Assembly: GCA_963835085.1 (NCBI GenBank) | Contig: CAWIED010000001.1 | Coordinates: 1,488,001-1,552,000 of the forward strand | Length of the DNA: 64,000 nt | Source: JBDIAG01 sp963835085 | GTDB lineage: Bacteria > Actinomycetota > Actinomycetes > Actinomycetales > CAWJMD01 | Direction of reading: 5' to 3' | In this document: one piece after another, positions 17,581 to 24,942 of the stretch | How positions within the stretch are numbered: the stretch's first letter is position 1 | Layout of the letters: the number at the start of each line of letters is the position of its first letter | Program-made: the position numbers and the translations under genes | Notes under the pieces: generated by a model | What the model saw: the letters and a program-made list of their open reading frames with translations, nothing else | Told to the model about the DNA's origin: nothing | Databases searched by the model: none

Positions 17581-18531
17581 TCAGACTTGGCCCAGGCCGT
17601 GCCGGGCGAGGAATTCCCGGGTGGCTGTGGCGATCGGCAGTGGTTGAGAAGGCGGGCAGGGGTACATGTCTTGCTCGGTCACGACATAGAGCTCCTTGTC
17701 GAGATCTGCCAGCGCCTCGATCAACGACGGCATGTCGGGCTCGCCCGCCGGCGGCGCCACCGAGCAGCCGTCGGCCACGGCCTTGCCGAAGGGCCAGTCC
17801 TCATCATGAGCCTGCTTCACGAGAACGGGATCCATGGCCTTGATGTGTACGTACCCGATTCGCTCCGGATACCGGCGGGCAATGTCGATGGGGTCGCCAC
17901 CGCCGTAGACGATGTGACCGGTGTCGAGGCAGAACGATACATACTCCGGGTCGGTTGCTTCGAACACCCGGGCAATCTCCTCCGGCGTCTCGATGTGGGA
18001 GTCGCCGTGCGGGTGCAGCACCATCGTCAATCCGTAGTCCTGCTTCATGATCCGACCCAGCTTGTCGGCGTTGGCGATGTACAGGTTCCACGCCTCCGTC
18101 GACAGTTCCCGGTCGTCGGTGTACTCCCAGGTCTTCTCATCCCGATACATCGGGGGCAGATGCACGACGTACTCCGCGCCCACGGCTGCGTGGGTCTCCC
18201 CGATCTCTCGGAACAGCTTCTCCGTGGCCGCCCAGGCCTCAGCCTTGTGCAGGATGCCCCACCCGGTGCCTGCCACCACTCGAAAGCCGCGCTTGTCCAT
18301 CTCCTCCTGCAGCCGCTTCGGGTCGTTGGGGAAATACCCGAACGGGCCGGTCTCCATCACCGAATATCCCGCCTCGGCCATCTCATCCAACGCCGTCTCC
18401 CACGGAATCTGCTTCTCGTCGTAGGGAAACCACACACCCCACTGATCGGGACACACGCCCATCGTCAACTTCGAATAGCGCGGATCAGGGTTGACCGCCT
18501 TGCTCGGGTCGGCCTTGGGGTGCTCGCTCAT
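17581..18531 (-). CDS. iolE: Inosose dehydratase IolE-like (TIM-barrel)
   Basis: A 316-aa xylose-isomerase-like TIM barrel. IolE dehydrates 2-keto-myo-inositol to the trihydroxycyclohexane dione. Seen: GVCPDQWGVWFP near the N-terminus, the conserved METGPFGYFP, metal-ligand segments LHPHGDSHIE, CLDTGHIVYGG, GYVHIKAM, and the IolE end motif VVTEQDMYPCPP. The start ATG 18531 has GGAGG 5 bp upstream. It lies 62 bp after iolH and 45 bp before iolG, in one transcription unit with them. Confidence 0.85.
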   Translation of the reverse strand: MSEHPKADPSKAVNPDPRYSKLTMGVCPDQWGVWFPYDEKQIPWETALDEMAEAGYSVMETGPFGYFPNDPKRLQEEMDKRGFRVVAGTGWGILHKAEAWAATEKLFREIGETHAAVGAEYVVHLPPMYRDEKTWEYTDDRELSTEAWNLYIANADKLGRIMKQDYGLTMVLHPHGDSHIETPEEIARVFEATDPEYVSFCLDTGHIVYGGGDPIDIARRYPERIGYVHIKAMDPVLVKQAHDEDWPFGKAVADGCSVAPPAGEPDMPSLIEALADLDKELYVVTEQDMYPCPPSQPLPIATATREFLARHGLGQV

Positions 18532-18593
18532 TCGTCCTCCAGCTGCTGTGTGAAAAGTGAAAGTCGTGTGGGTAGGGCTTCGTTCAGGAACGC

Positions 18594-19475
18594 TCAGGCC
18601 GTGCCGCCGTGCTTAGCGACGTAGTCGGAGATGGTCTTCAACTGGTATGCGGAGACCTGGTGTGCCGTCTCGTCCTCGGCGAAGACCGAGGAGCACATCA
18701 CCGTGCCCTCCCGATCGTAGAATCCGATCTCGCCGAGGGTGCCGAAGAATTCGTCCCAGTTCAGGTCGCCGTCGCCGATCTTGAGGTGCTGATGCACCCG
18801 GACGGGATTGCCGGGGGGGTTGGTGATGTAACGCAGGTTGTGTGACCGGTGGTGGTCCATGGTGTCGGCAACATGCACGAGCCTGATGAGATCGCCTGCC
18901 TCCCGCATGATCTCGACCATAGGGTGCCCCATGTGATAGGTGTGGCAGGCGACGTAGACCATTCCTACGTTAGGCGAGTTCAAGCCCCGGATCACCCGGA
19001 TCGCCTCGAGGCCGTCTTCGCAGTAGTCGTCGGGATGCGGGTCGATTCGCACGTCGATGCCTTCCTTTTCGAAGATAGGCAGCAGCTCCTCCATCGACTT
19101 GTAGAAGCACGCCTCTGACCGCTCAGGGTCCTCAGGTCGTCCGGAGAACTCGGTGTTCATCACGTTGCAGTCGAGCATGGTGGTCAACTGGATGGCCCGT
19201 TTCCAATATCTGACGGCAGCCTCGCGCTGCCATTCCTGCGGGCCCGACCAGCGCAACACGGGCAACACAGAGGCAACCGTGATACCGGCATGATCGCAGG
19301 CGGCCTTGAACTTCTTCGCCAGTGCGTCATCGGCCTTCGGCGCCCGGAAGAACGGAATGAAGTCCCGGTGCGGGGTGAGCTGGATATGCGAGAATCCGCA
19401 CTCGGCCACCACGGCAGGCAATTCCAGCAGGGAATAATCATGGTGGAACGGGGTCGGATCAAGAGCGATCTTCAT
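18594..19475 (-). CDS. iolH: Sugar phosphate isomerase/epimerase, IolH-like
   Basis: A 293-aa TIM-barrel of the AP-endonuclease-2/xylose-isomerase-like fold. MKIALDPTPFHH at the N-terminus and metal-site segments DPHPDDYCEDG, VACHTYHMGHP and VHVADTMDHHRSHN place it with the IolH proteins encoded in actinobacterial inositol clusters, whose exact reaction is unsettled (often called inosose isomerase-like). The start ATG 19475 has AAAGGA 7 bp upstream. It is the first intact gene of the iolH-iolE-iolG-dehydratase unit; a broken iolD fragment lies immediately upstream, where an iolD gene may once have headed the operon. Confidence 0.75.
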   Translation of the reverse strand: MKIALDPTPFHHDYSLLELPAVVAECGFSHIQLTPHRDFIPFFRAPKADDALAKKFKAACDHAGITVASVLPVLRWSGPQEWQREAAVRYWKRAIQLTTMLDCNVMNTEFSGRPEDPERSEACFYKSMEELLPIFEKEGIDVRIDPHPDDYCEDGLEAIRVIRGLNSPNVGMVYVACHTYHMGHPMVEIMREAGDLIRLVHVADTMDHHRSHNLRYITNPPGNPVRVHQHLKIGDGDLNWDEFFGTLGEIGFYDREGTVMCSSVFAEDETAHQVSAYQLKTISDYVAKHGGTA

Positions 19476-19553
19476 CGGAAATCCTTTCTTGAGGCACGAA
19501 TTCAGAAACGGAAAAATGCCAACTCAATGGGGGTAGGATCATGGGCGGAAAGG

Positions 19554-19721
19554 CTAGATGCAGAAGCCCCCCGCCTGCGACAACCCCGTCACATTCCTAT
19601 GCCCGAAAATCCCCAGGTACCCCGCCACCCACCGATGCTCCACCCCATCACGCTCACCAAACCGACACTCCAATAACCGCACCGACGCCTGACCAGCCGC
19701 CAAACGAACCGTCTCAGACAT
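19554..19721 (-). pseudogene. iolD: Truncated iolD relic (N-terminal 55 codons)
   Basis: Translation from ATG 19721 gives MSETVRLAAGQASVRLLECR, then FGERDGVEHRWVAGYLGIFG and HRNVTGLSQA. This is the IolD N-terminal pattern (RLTVAQALV...ERDGVEQRLIAGVFGIFGHGNVAGLGQA). Similarity stops after the glutamine-alanine, and five codons later the frame ends at 19554. The rest of the roughly 630-aa protein is missing; the iolH start is only 78 bp away. A deletion joining the iolD start to the iolH leader explains this. It is not a functional enzyme. Confidence 0.7.
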
Positions 19722-19800
19722 GGACTCCCTCTCCATTGCGATCTGGCACTACCGACACGAGCGACCTCGTCGCGGACAACAGTGGATGAACGAAACTAGT

Positions 19801-19837
19801 GTCCCACATATGGGACGGCGTTCCGAAGTGCGGAACG
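19801..19837. promoter_or_regulatory. Two adjacent palindromes upstream of the iolH operon
   Basis: GTCCCA-CATA-TGGGAC (19801-19816) is followed at once by CGTTCCG-AAGTG-CGGAACG (19819-19837). The second has the GTTCCG/CGGAAC symmetry often bound by IclR-family regulators. Both sit between the stress-protein gene and the iolD relic, upstream of iolH, so they probably control the iolH-iolE-iolG unit. Regulator not seen in the window. Confidence 0.45.
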
Positions 19838-19839
19838 AC

Positions 19840-19863
19840 AAAAGGGCCGATCGAGCCGGCCGA
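19840..19863 (-). terminator. Rho-independent-type terminator after the stress-protein gene
   Basis: Read on the minus strand, GGCCG (19862-19858) pairs with CGGCC (19850-19846) across a 7-nt loop and is followed by CTTTT. It lies 24 bp after the stop of the UspA-family gene at 19887. Confidence 0.5.
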
Positions 19864-19886
19864 TCACAGCCGGCAGCGACGGGCCT

Positions 19887-20291
19887 TCAGGCTTTGACGA
19901 CGAGAACCGCCATCTCGGCGTTGAGGATGATGGTCTGCGCCACCGAGCCCGTCAGCGCTTTGCCGACCGGGGAGCGCCGGCGGGCCCCGATCACCAGGAG
20001 CTCGGCTCCCACCGTGGTGGCCAGCCTGAGGATCGTCTCGGCAACGTCGTCATTGTGATCCGGCGTGATCAGCTCAAGCCGCCAGGTGACGCTCTCGATC
20101 CCCCCTGCGACCAGAGCCTTTTCCACGTCGTCGGAGATTCCCGCCACGTAATGGTCCGCGTCATCTTGGTCGAACGTCTCCGCGACATGAATGACAACCA
20201 AATCGGTGCCGCGGAAGAGGGCCTGCTTGATGGCCTCTCGCAGCGCAAGCTGGGTGGAGGCTGGAAGCTGATAGGCGATGGCAACGCTCAC
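19887..20291 (-). CDS. Universal stress protein (UspA family)
   Basis: A 134-aa single-domain UspA fold. The ATP-binding signature G-x2-G-x9-G(S/T) is present as IGARRRSPVGKALTGSVAQ near the C-terminus, preceded by the typical TVGAELLVIGA strand; the N-terminus has VAIAYQLPAS and LVVIHVAE. The start GTG 20291 gives a slightly short but complete protein. It stands alone between terminators at 19840-19863 and 20390-20430. The role is probably in starvation or redox stress; why it lies in the inositol island is unclear. Confidence 0.85.
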   Translation of the reverse strand: MSVAIAYQLPASTQLALREAIKQALFRGTDLVVIHVAETFDQDDADHYVAGISDDVEKALVAGGIESVTWRLELITPDHNDDVAETILRLATTVGAELLVIGARRRSPVGKALTGSVAQTIILNAEMAVLVVKA

Positions 20292-20308
20292 GGCGATCTC
20301 CCTCGATA

Positions 20309-20361
20309 ATGGCTAGCAGTGCGGTTAGCGGTACTGATGGCTAGCGGTGTTGATGGCTAGC
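20309..20361. repeat. Three copies of ATGGCTAGC upstream of the stress-protein gene
   Basis: ATGGCTAGC occurs at 20309-20317, 20337-20345 and 20353-20361, with a partial GTTAGCGG between copies one and two. They begin 18 bp upstream of the GTG start at 20291 and overlap the expected promoter. They may be regulator sites or a decayed tandem duplication. Confidence 0.4.
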
Positions 20362-20389
20362 GATGGCGTCCTGCTCGGCGCCTCACACC

Positions 20390-20430
20390 GTTGACGGGTG
20401 GACGCGTTGGTCAACACGCCACCCGTCAAC
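20390..20430 (-). terminator. Long hairpin after the ABC-transporter operon
   Basis: GTTGACGGGTGG (20390-20401) pairs perfectly with CCACCCGTCAAC (20419-20430), a 12-bp stem with a 17-nt loop. It starts 11 bp after the ATPase gene stop at 20441 on the minus strand. No T-run follows, so it may act as a terminator or a 3' mRNA stabiliser. Confidence 0.65.
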
Positions 20431-20440
20431 TCTTCAGGCC

Positions 20441-21265
20441 CTAATGTTCAGCAGCCCGCAACTCGTGCGTGAGTTCGGTGAGCTCGTCGCCGCCGGCCAT
20501 CTGCCGGGTCAGCTCATCGAGCGAGACCTCTGAGCGGGTCTTGTCGAGCACTGCCCGGCCCAGTTTGAGGATGATGAAGTGATCGCCCACCAGATAGGCG
20601 TGGTGCGGGTTGTGGGTGATGAACACGACGCCCAGGCCTGCATCGCGGGCCGCCGCCGTGTATTTGAGCACGACGCCAGACTGCTTGACACCGAGGGCGG
20701 CTGTGGGCTCGTCGAGGATGAGCACCCGGGCGCCGAAGTACACGGCGCGCGCAATGGCCACACATTGACGCTGGCCACCCGAGAGCTCACCGATGGGCTG
20801 GTCGATGTCTTTGACGACGATCCCCATCTTGCGCAACTCGGTGTCGGCGATCTCCTTCATTTCCTTGATCTTCAAGGCACCGAGCGGGCCCTTGCCCGTC
20901 GTGAGCTCAGACCCGAGGAAGAAGTTGCGCCATACCTCCATCAGACCGACCACAGCGAGATCCTGATACACGGTGGCAATGCCGTGCCCTAGCGCGTCAC
21001 GCGGCGAGGAGAAGTTGACGGCCTTGCCATCGACGAGCATCTCGCCTTCATTGTGAGGGTGCAGGCCGGCGATGATCTTGATGAGGGTGGACTTGCCGGC
21101 GCCGTTGTCGCCCAATACGCAGCTGACCTCGCCCGCGTGCACCGTGAGGTTGATGCCGCGCAGGGCGCGAATGGCGCCGTACGCCTTGCCGACGTCTTTC
21201 ATCTGGACGAGCGGCTCGCCCTGATGGAGCGTCGGGTCCGCGTGTTCATTGAGAGTGTCAGTCAT
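20441..21265 (-). CDS. CUT2-family sugar ABC transporter ATP-binding protein (single-domain)
   Basis: A 274-aa ATPase for a ribose/inositol-type importer. Motifs: Walker A GDNGAGKST, Q-loop ATVYQDLAV, signature LSGGQRQCVAIARA, Walker B VLILDEPTAALG, H-loop FITHNPHHAY. Most CUT2 ATPases (RbsA, IatA) are tandem-domain proteins of about 500 aa; this one has one domain, like the fructose-type FrcA, and presumably acts as a homodimer. It follows the permease by 4 bp. With the binding protein and permease it forms a complete importer; its position between iol genes suggests myo-inositol or a related polyol as substrate. Confidence 0.9.
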   Translation of the reverse strand: MTDTLNEHADPTLHQGEPLVQMKDVGKAYGAIRALRGINLTVHAGEVSCVLGDNGAGKSTLIKIIAGLHPHNEGEMLVDGKAVNFSSPRDALGHGIATVYQDLAVVGLMEVWRNFFLGSELTTGKGPLGALKIKEMKEIADTELRKMGIVVKDIDQPIGELSGGQRQCVAIARAVYFGARVLILDEPTAALGVKQSGVVLKYTAAARDAGLGVVFITHNPHHAYLVGDHFIILKLGRAVLDKTRSEVSLDELTRQMAGGDELTELTHELRAAEH

Positions 21266-21269
21266 CCGG

Positions 21270-22376
21270 CTAACCCACCTTTCGAGACGTCGAGAGCTTC
21301 TTGACCCCTAGGTTGACGATAACGGCGAGCAACAACATCACGCCCAGGAAGGCCTTGAACCAGTTGGGGTCCCAGCCGGCGAAGACCAAACACTGCTTGG
21401 TCATACCGAAGATGAACGCCCCGATGGCGACGCCGATCGCGTTGCCATAGCCACCGGTCATGAGCGTGCCACCCACGACGACGGCGATGATGAAGAGGAA
21501 CTCGTCCCCCACACCGTTGTTGGCCTGCACGGTCACGAAGTTGAACAGCTGGTGCATGCCCGTGAACCACGCGAGGAACGACACCGTCATGAACAGGCCG
21601 ATCTTCACCCGTAGCACCGGCACACCGACGGCGCGGGCGCTGGCCGGGTTGCCGCCGACGGCGTAGATCCAGTTGCCGACTTTGGTGCGCTGCAGGATCC
21701 AGGCCGAGATCGCCACGAAAATGATCCACCAGAAGACCGTGATCGGAATGCTCACCCCAGCGATCTGAAAGTTTGAGGCAAAGATCGCGTGCAAGGCCGA
21801 GAAACCGGCCATCTGGCTGATGTCAGGTGAGATCACGGCGCCGGTGACCATCTTCGTCACGCCGAGGTTGGCGCCCTGCAGCACGAAGAACGAGCCGAGG
21901 GTGATGAGGAAGCTCGGAATTCCCGTCTTCATCACTAGATAGCCGTTGAGGAATCCGACGCCAAGGGCGAACACCAGCGAGATCAGAGCGCCGACCCACA
22001 AGTTGATGCCCAGCTGATAGCAGAACATCGAACAGAACAGCACGGCCGAGAAGACCATGACGCCTGCGGAGAGGTCGAACTCTCCGCCGATCATCAGCAT
22101 GCCCACACCGACGGAGACGATGCCGATGGTGGAGGCTGCATAGAGAACCGTGGCGAAGGAGGCGCCTGACCGGAAGGCCGGAGCGGCCCAGATGAAGAAG
22201 ATGAGGATGACGATGGCAGCAACCAGGGCGCCCACCTCGGGGCGGGCCAGGAGTCGGTTGGTGAGCCCGAGCTGTACGCGGTTGCTGTCTTCGGCTGGTG
22301 CGCCCTGAATACGGCTCGACGTTGAACTGCCCGATGAGCCGGCGGGGGTTTTCGAAGGCGAGGGTGTCTGAGTCAT
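21270..22376 (-). CDS. CUT2-family sugar ABC transporter permease
   Basis: A 368-aa membrane permease of the RbsC/FrcC type with about 8-10 hydrophobic segments. Seen: VGVGMLMIGGEFDLSAGVMV, the family motif, and GYLVMKTGIPSFLITLGSFF and GNAIGVAIGAFIFGMTKQ. A Ser/Pro-rich cytosolic N-terminus of about 45 residues precedes the first TM. ATG 22376 was chosen over ATG 22409 because GGAGG lies 6 bp upstream of it. A hairpin at 22397-22430 separates it from the binding-protein gene. Confidence 0.9.
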   Translation of the reverse strand: MTQTPSPSKTPAGSSGSSTSSRIQGAPAEDSNRVQLGLTNRLLARPEVGALVAAIVILIFFIWAAPAFRSGASFATVLYAASTIGIVSVGVGMLMIGGEFDLSAGVMVFSAVLFCSMFCYQLGINLWVGALISLVFALGVGFLNGYLVMKTGIPSFLITLGSFFVLQGANLGVTKMVTGAVISPDISQMAGFSALHAIFASNFQIAGVSIPITVFWWIIFVAISAWILQRTKVGNWIYAVGGNPASARAVGVPVLRVKIGLFMTVSFLAWFTGMHQLFNFVTVQANNGVGDEFLFIIAVVVGGTLMTGGYGNAIGVAIGAFIFGMTKQCLVFAGWDPNWFKAFLGVMLLLAVIVNLGVKKLSTSRKVG

Positions 22377-22396
22377 AGCGACCTCCAGTGTTCGGC

Positions 22397-22430
22397 CGGA
22401 GGGGGCCACCGGCGGCGGCGACCCCCTCCG
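22397..22430 (-). promoter_or_regulatory. Intercistronic hairpin between binding-protein and permease genes
   Basis: CGGAGGGGG (22397-22405) pairs with CCCCCTCCG (22422-22430), a 9-bp stem that can extend. It starts 6 bp after the binding-protein stop. In many ABC operons such a stem protects the upstream message or partly terminates transcription so that binding protein is made in excess; that role is inferred here. Confidence 0.6.
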
Positions 22431-22436
22431 AATGAA

Positions 22437-23426
22437 CTAGCGGGTGTTCTTCTCCGCGAACGGGAGAATCTTGGCGATGTTGTCCTTGTCCACGATGGAC
22501 GGACCAGTGAGGACGGGCCCGCCGCCCCCGATGTCGTTGCCGTTCTTGACGTTGAGGTACAAGGCCGTCACGGCCATGTAACCCTGCACGTACGGCTGCT
22601 GGTCGATGGAGAAGTCGATCGAGCCGTCCTTGATGTCCTTGGCCACCGCGGAGTTCAGGTCGAAGGTGATCACCTTGGCCGTGCTGCCCGAGCTACCCTT
22701 CGCCTTGATGGTGTCGAGCGCCTGCGGGGCACCCAGCGTCACGACGTAGTCGATGGACTTGTCGGTGGCCAGCTTCGCCTGCAGCGTCGACGTCACGTCA
22801 GCATCGTTGGCGCCGTTGACCTGGATGTTCTCGGTGCCGGGCACCTTCGACTTCACACCTGCACAGCGAGCCTCCAGCGCAACCGAGCCGGACTGCTGGA
22901 TCACGCACAGTGGGTGTTTGCCGCCGGCGGCTGCGATCTTCTCACCGGCCGACTGGCCAGCGAGGGTCTCATCGGAGCCGAAGTACATGGAGGCGCCGAC
23001 CTCCTTGTACTCGCCGATGCCGGAGTTGAACGCCACGACCGGGATCTTGGCCGCATCCGCCGCCTGAACGGCACCCTTGAGCGCGTCCGGCGTGGCCAAG
23101 GTGACGGCAATGCCATCCACCTTGGAGTCGACCGCGTTCTGCACCAGCGTCGCCTGCTTGGTGGCGTCGGGGTCGTTGGAGTACTTGAGGGTGATGCCCT
23201 CATCCTTGGCTGCCTGGTTGGCTCCGGCCTTGATCTTGTCCCAGAAGGTGTCGCCGGGGGTCTCGTGCGTGATCATCGCGATGGTGTAGCCGGAGTTGCC
23301 ACCGCCACCGCCGCCGCCGGTGTCGGTAGCCTTGGGGGCGCCGCCGCTGCTACACGCGGCCAGAAGCACTGCCGTGGCGGCCGTCAGGACGGCGGCTCTC
23401 CCGGCGCGGGATCGGGTGGACGTCAT
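22437..23426 (-). CDS. Sugar ABC transporter substrate-binding lipoprotein (Peripla_BP_4)
   Basis: A 329-aa ribose/inositol-type binding protein. ATG 23426 gives a lipoprotein signal peptide ending in LLAACSSGG (lipidation Cys about 26); longer upstream frames add non-signal sequence. A Gly-rich linker follows, then the sugar-binding fold: YTIAMITHETPGDTFWDKI, KVDGIAVTLATPDAL, IPVVAFNSGI and YVQGYMAVTALYL. AAAGGA lies upstream of the ATG. It is the first gene of the importer operon; promoter block C (23750-23794) lies about 320 bp upstream, implying a long leader if it is used. Confidence 0.9.
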   Translation of the reverse strand: MTSTRSRAGRAAVLTAATAVLLAACSSGGAPKATDTGGGGGGGNSGYTIAMITHETPGDTFWDKIKAGANQAAKDEGITLKYSNDPDATKQATLVQNAVDSKVDGIAVTLATPDALKGAVQAADAAKIPVVAFNSGIGEYKEVGASMYFGSDETLAGQSAGEKIAAAGGKHPLCVIQQSGSVALEARCAGVKSKVPGTENIQVNGANDADVTSTLQAKLATDKSIDYVVTLGAPQALDTIKAKGSSGSTAKVITFDLNSAVAKDIKDGSIDFSIDQQPYVQGYMAVTALYLNVKNGNDIGGGGPVLTGPSIVDKDNIAKILPFAEKNTR

Positions 23427-24000
23427 GAGCTTTCCTTTCGGGTGGGGACGCTGCGCGACAGTCGCGACGCGCCTGAAGAGATGGAACTGGTCAGGAGGTC
23501 GTGGTCCGGACTGAATGAGGGCAAGCGCTATAGCGCCCCATGGTCTGAGCAGCATGTGGCCGGGATCGCCGGCGAGACTGCCGCGCAGGAGAAGACGAGA
23601 AGGAGTTGGGCATGCGAAGGTCAGCACAAGCGGAGGACACCGCACCGAGGACGAGGCTCACAAGCTGCTCATCCGCGCGCTGAAAGGTAGAGCGACCCAA
23701 CGTGCGCACCTCCCGGTGTCAGGCGTCGGCACCGCTGCCAACGGCTCATAGCCTCGCGCGCCGCGACGGCCTTGTCAAGCATTTGTTCTGACATTCTTGG
23801 ACGCCGAGTCGAACGTGATGAGATCGCCAAAGACGTTGCTACGCAACGAGAAACTACCGGCAACGGACATGACTGAACGCAACCGTTGCCAATCTGTGAC
23901 CACCCTGGCTCAGGATTCCCACATGAGACCCGACACGGACAGCGCGCGCGGCACGGTGCCAGGGAAGGTACCCGTGCCGCGTAAGGGCGCCCGAGAAGGG
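23427..24000. other. 574-bp leader/intergenic region upstream of the ABC importer
   Basis: No supported gene. It contains the conserved promoter block C (23750-23794) and, nearer the binding-protein gene, the perfect palindrome GCGCTATAGCGC (23525-23536), about 100 bp before the start codon. If transcription starts at block C the mRNA leader is about 315 nt. Confidence 0.5.
23750..23794 (-). promoter_or_regulatory. Conserved iol-type promoter/operator block C, upstream of ABC importer
   Basis: Plus-strand GTCAAG-CA-TTTGT-TCT-GACAT spans 23774-23794. On the transcribed strand it provides TTGACA (-35, 23778-23773), a 17-bp spacer and GAGGCT (-10, 23755-23750). Same arrangement as blocks A and B. 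It is the strongest -35 of the three. Confidence 0.65.
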
Positions 24001-24942
24001 TCAGCCCCGTAGCGGAAGTCTCGGGTCGATCTGCTGGTCGGGCCACGTCTGCCGAACCCACGCGTGGGCTGGGTCGTCGCAGATCAACCAAGCGCGCTCG
24101 GGGCCCGGGCCCGCCATCACGTTGAGGTAGTACAGATGGTAGCCAGGCGGTGCCATGGCGGGGCCGTGCCAGCCGTGCGGCACGAGAACCACGTCGTCAT
24201 TGCGAACCTCGGCCAGGACGTCGATCTCTCGGTCGTCCGCACCATAGACCCGCTGGTAGCCAAAGGCTGCCGCCTCCTCGGGTGCGGACCCCTCCGGCTG
24301 GGTCAGGAAGTAGTAGATCTCCTCAAGATTCGTCTCGATGCCGGGTCGGTCCTCGTCGTGCTTGTGTGGTGGGTACGACGACCAATTGCCCGCCGGAGTG
24401 ATGACCTCACAGGCGATGATCGCGTCGGCGTCGAGCACTGCGGGCACACCGAAGTTGCGCACCTCGCGCGAGGCGATGCCTGCCCCGCGCAGCTCGACCG
24501 GCACATCCTGTCTGGAGACATGACGAAACGGCTTGGCCTGCGGCGACTTTGACGCGACGGCGAGGGCAAGGGCCACCTTGCTCGTGGGCTGGCCGGACGA
24601 GTTCGCGTCGACGCCAGCCGTACCGATGACCCGCAGGGTCGACTCGCGCGGCACATAGGCGACATCGGTAGCGCCGGCGAACACCGATGCCCGTCCGGCC
24701 AGGTCGACCTGATGCTCGATCCCAGCTGCGTCGCTGGCCTCGACGCGTACGCCGCCACTCAGCGGAACGACGATGACCTCCCAGCCATGGGTGGAGATCT
24801 CCCGAGACTCCCCAGGGGCCAGGGTGGCCACCAACAGCCCCGTGTGCGCCCAGCCGGGGTCGCCGGGGAGCACCCGTACATCCCAGTCAGGATCCGAGCT
24901 GCTTCCTGCCGGACGTACCCACTGTGAGTTGTCGTTCACCAC
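24001..24942 (-). CDS. iolB: 5-deoxy-glucuronate isomerase
   Basis: A 313-aa cupin enzyme converting 5-deoxyglucuronate to 5-dehydro-2-deoxygluconate. The bicupin metal-site motif is visible as SSYPPHKHDEDRPG with ETNLEEIYYFLT; later VPHGWHGPAMAPPGYHLYYLNVMAG is the IolB signature. Full length. ATG 24942 abuts the stop of the Cgl0159-type gene (24943) with no gap, so it is the last gene of the iolG2-iolC-Cgl0159-iolB operon. Confidence 0.95.
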   Translation of the reverse strand: MVNDNSQWVRPAGSSSDPDWDVRVLPGDPGWAHTGLLVATLAPGESREISTHGWEVIVVPLSGGVRVEASDAAGIEHQVDLAGRASVFAGATDVAYVPRESTLRVIGTAGVDANSSGQPTSKVALALAVASKSPQAKPFRHVSRQDVPVELRGAGIASREVRNFGVPAVLDADAIIACEVITPAGNWSSYPPHKHDEDRPGIETNLEEIYYFLTQPEGSAPEEAAAFGYQRVYGADDREIDVLAEVRNDDVVLVPHGWHGPAMAPPGYHLYYLNVMAGPGPERAWLICDDPAHAWVRQTWPDQQIDPRLPLRG

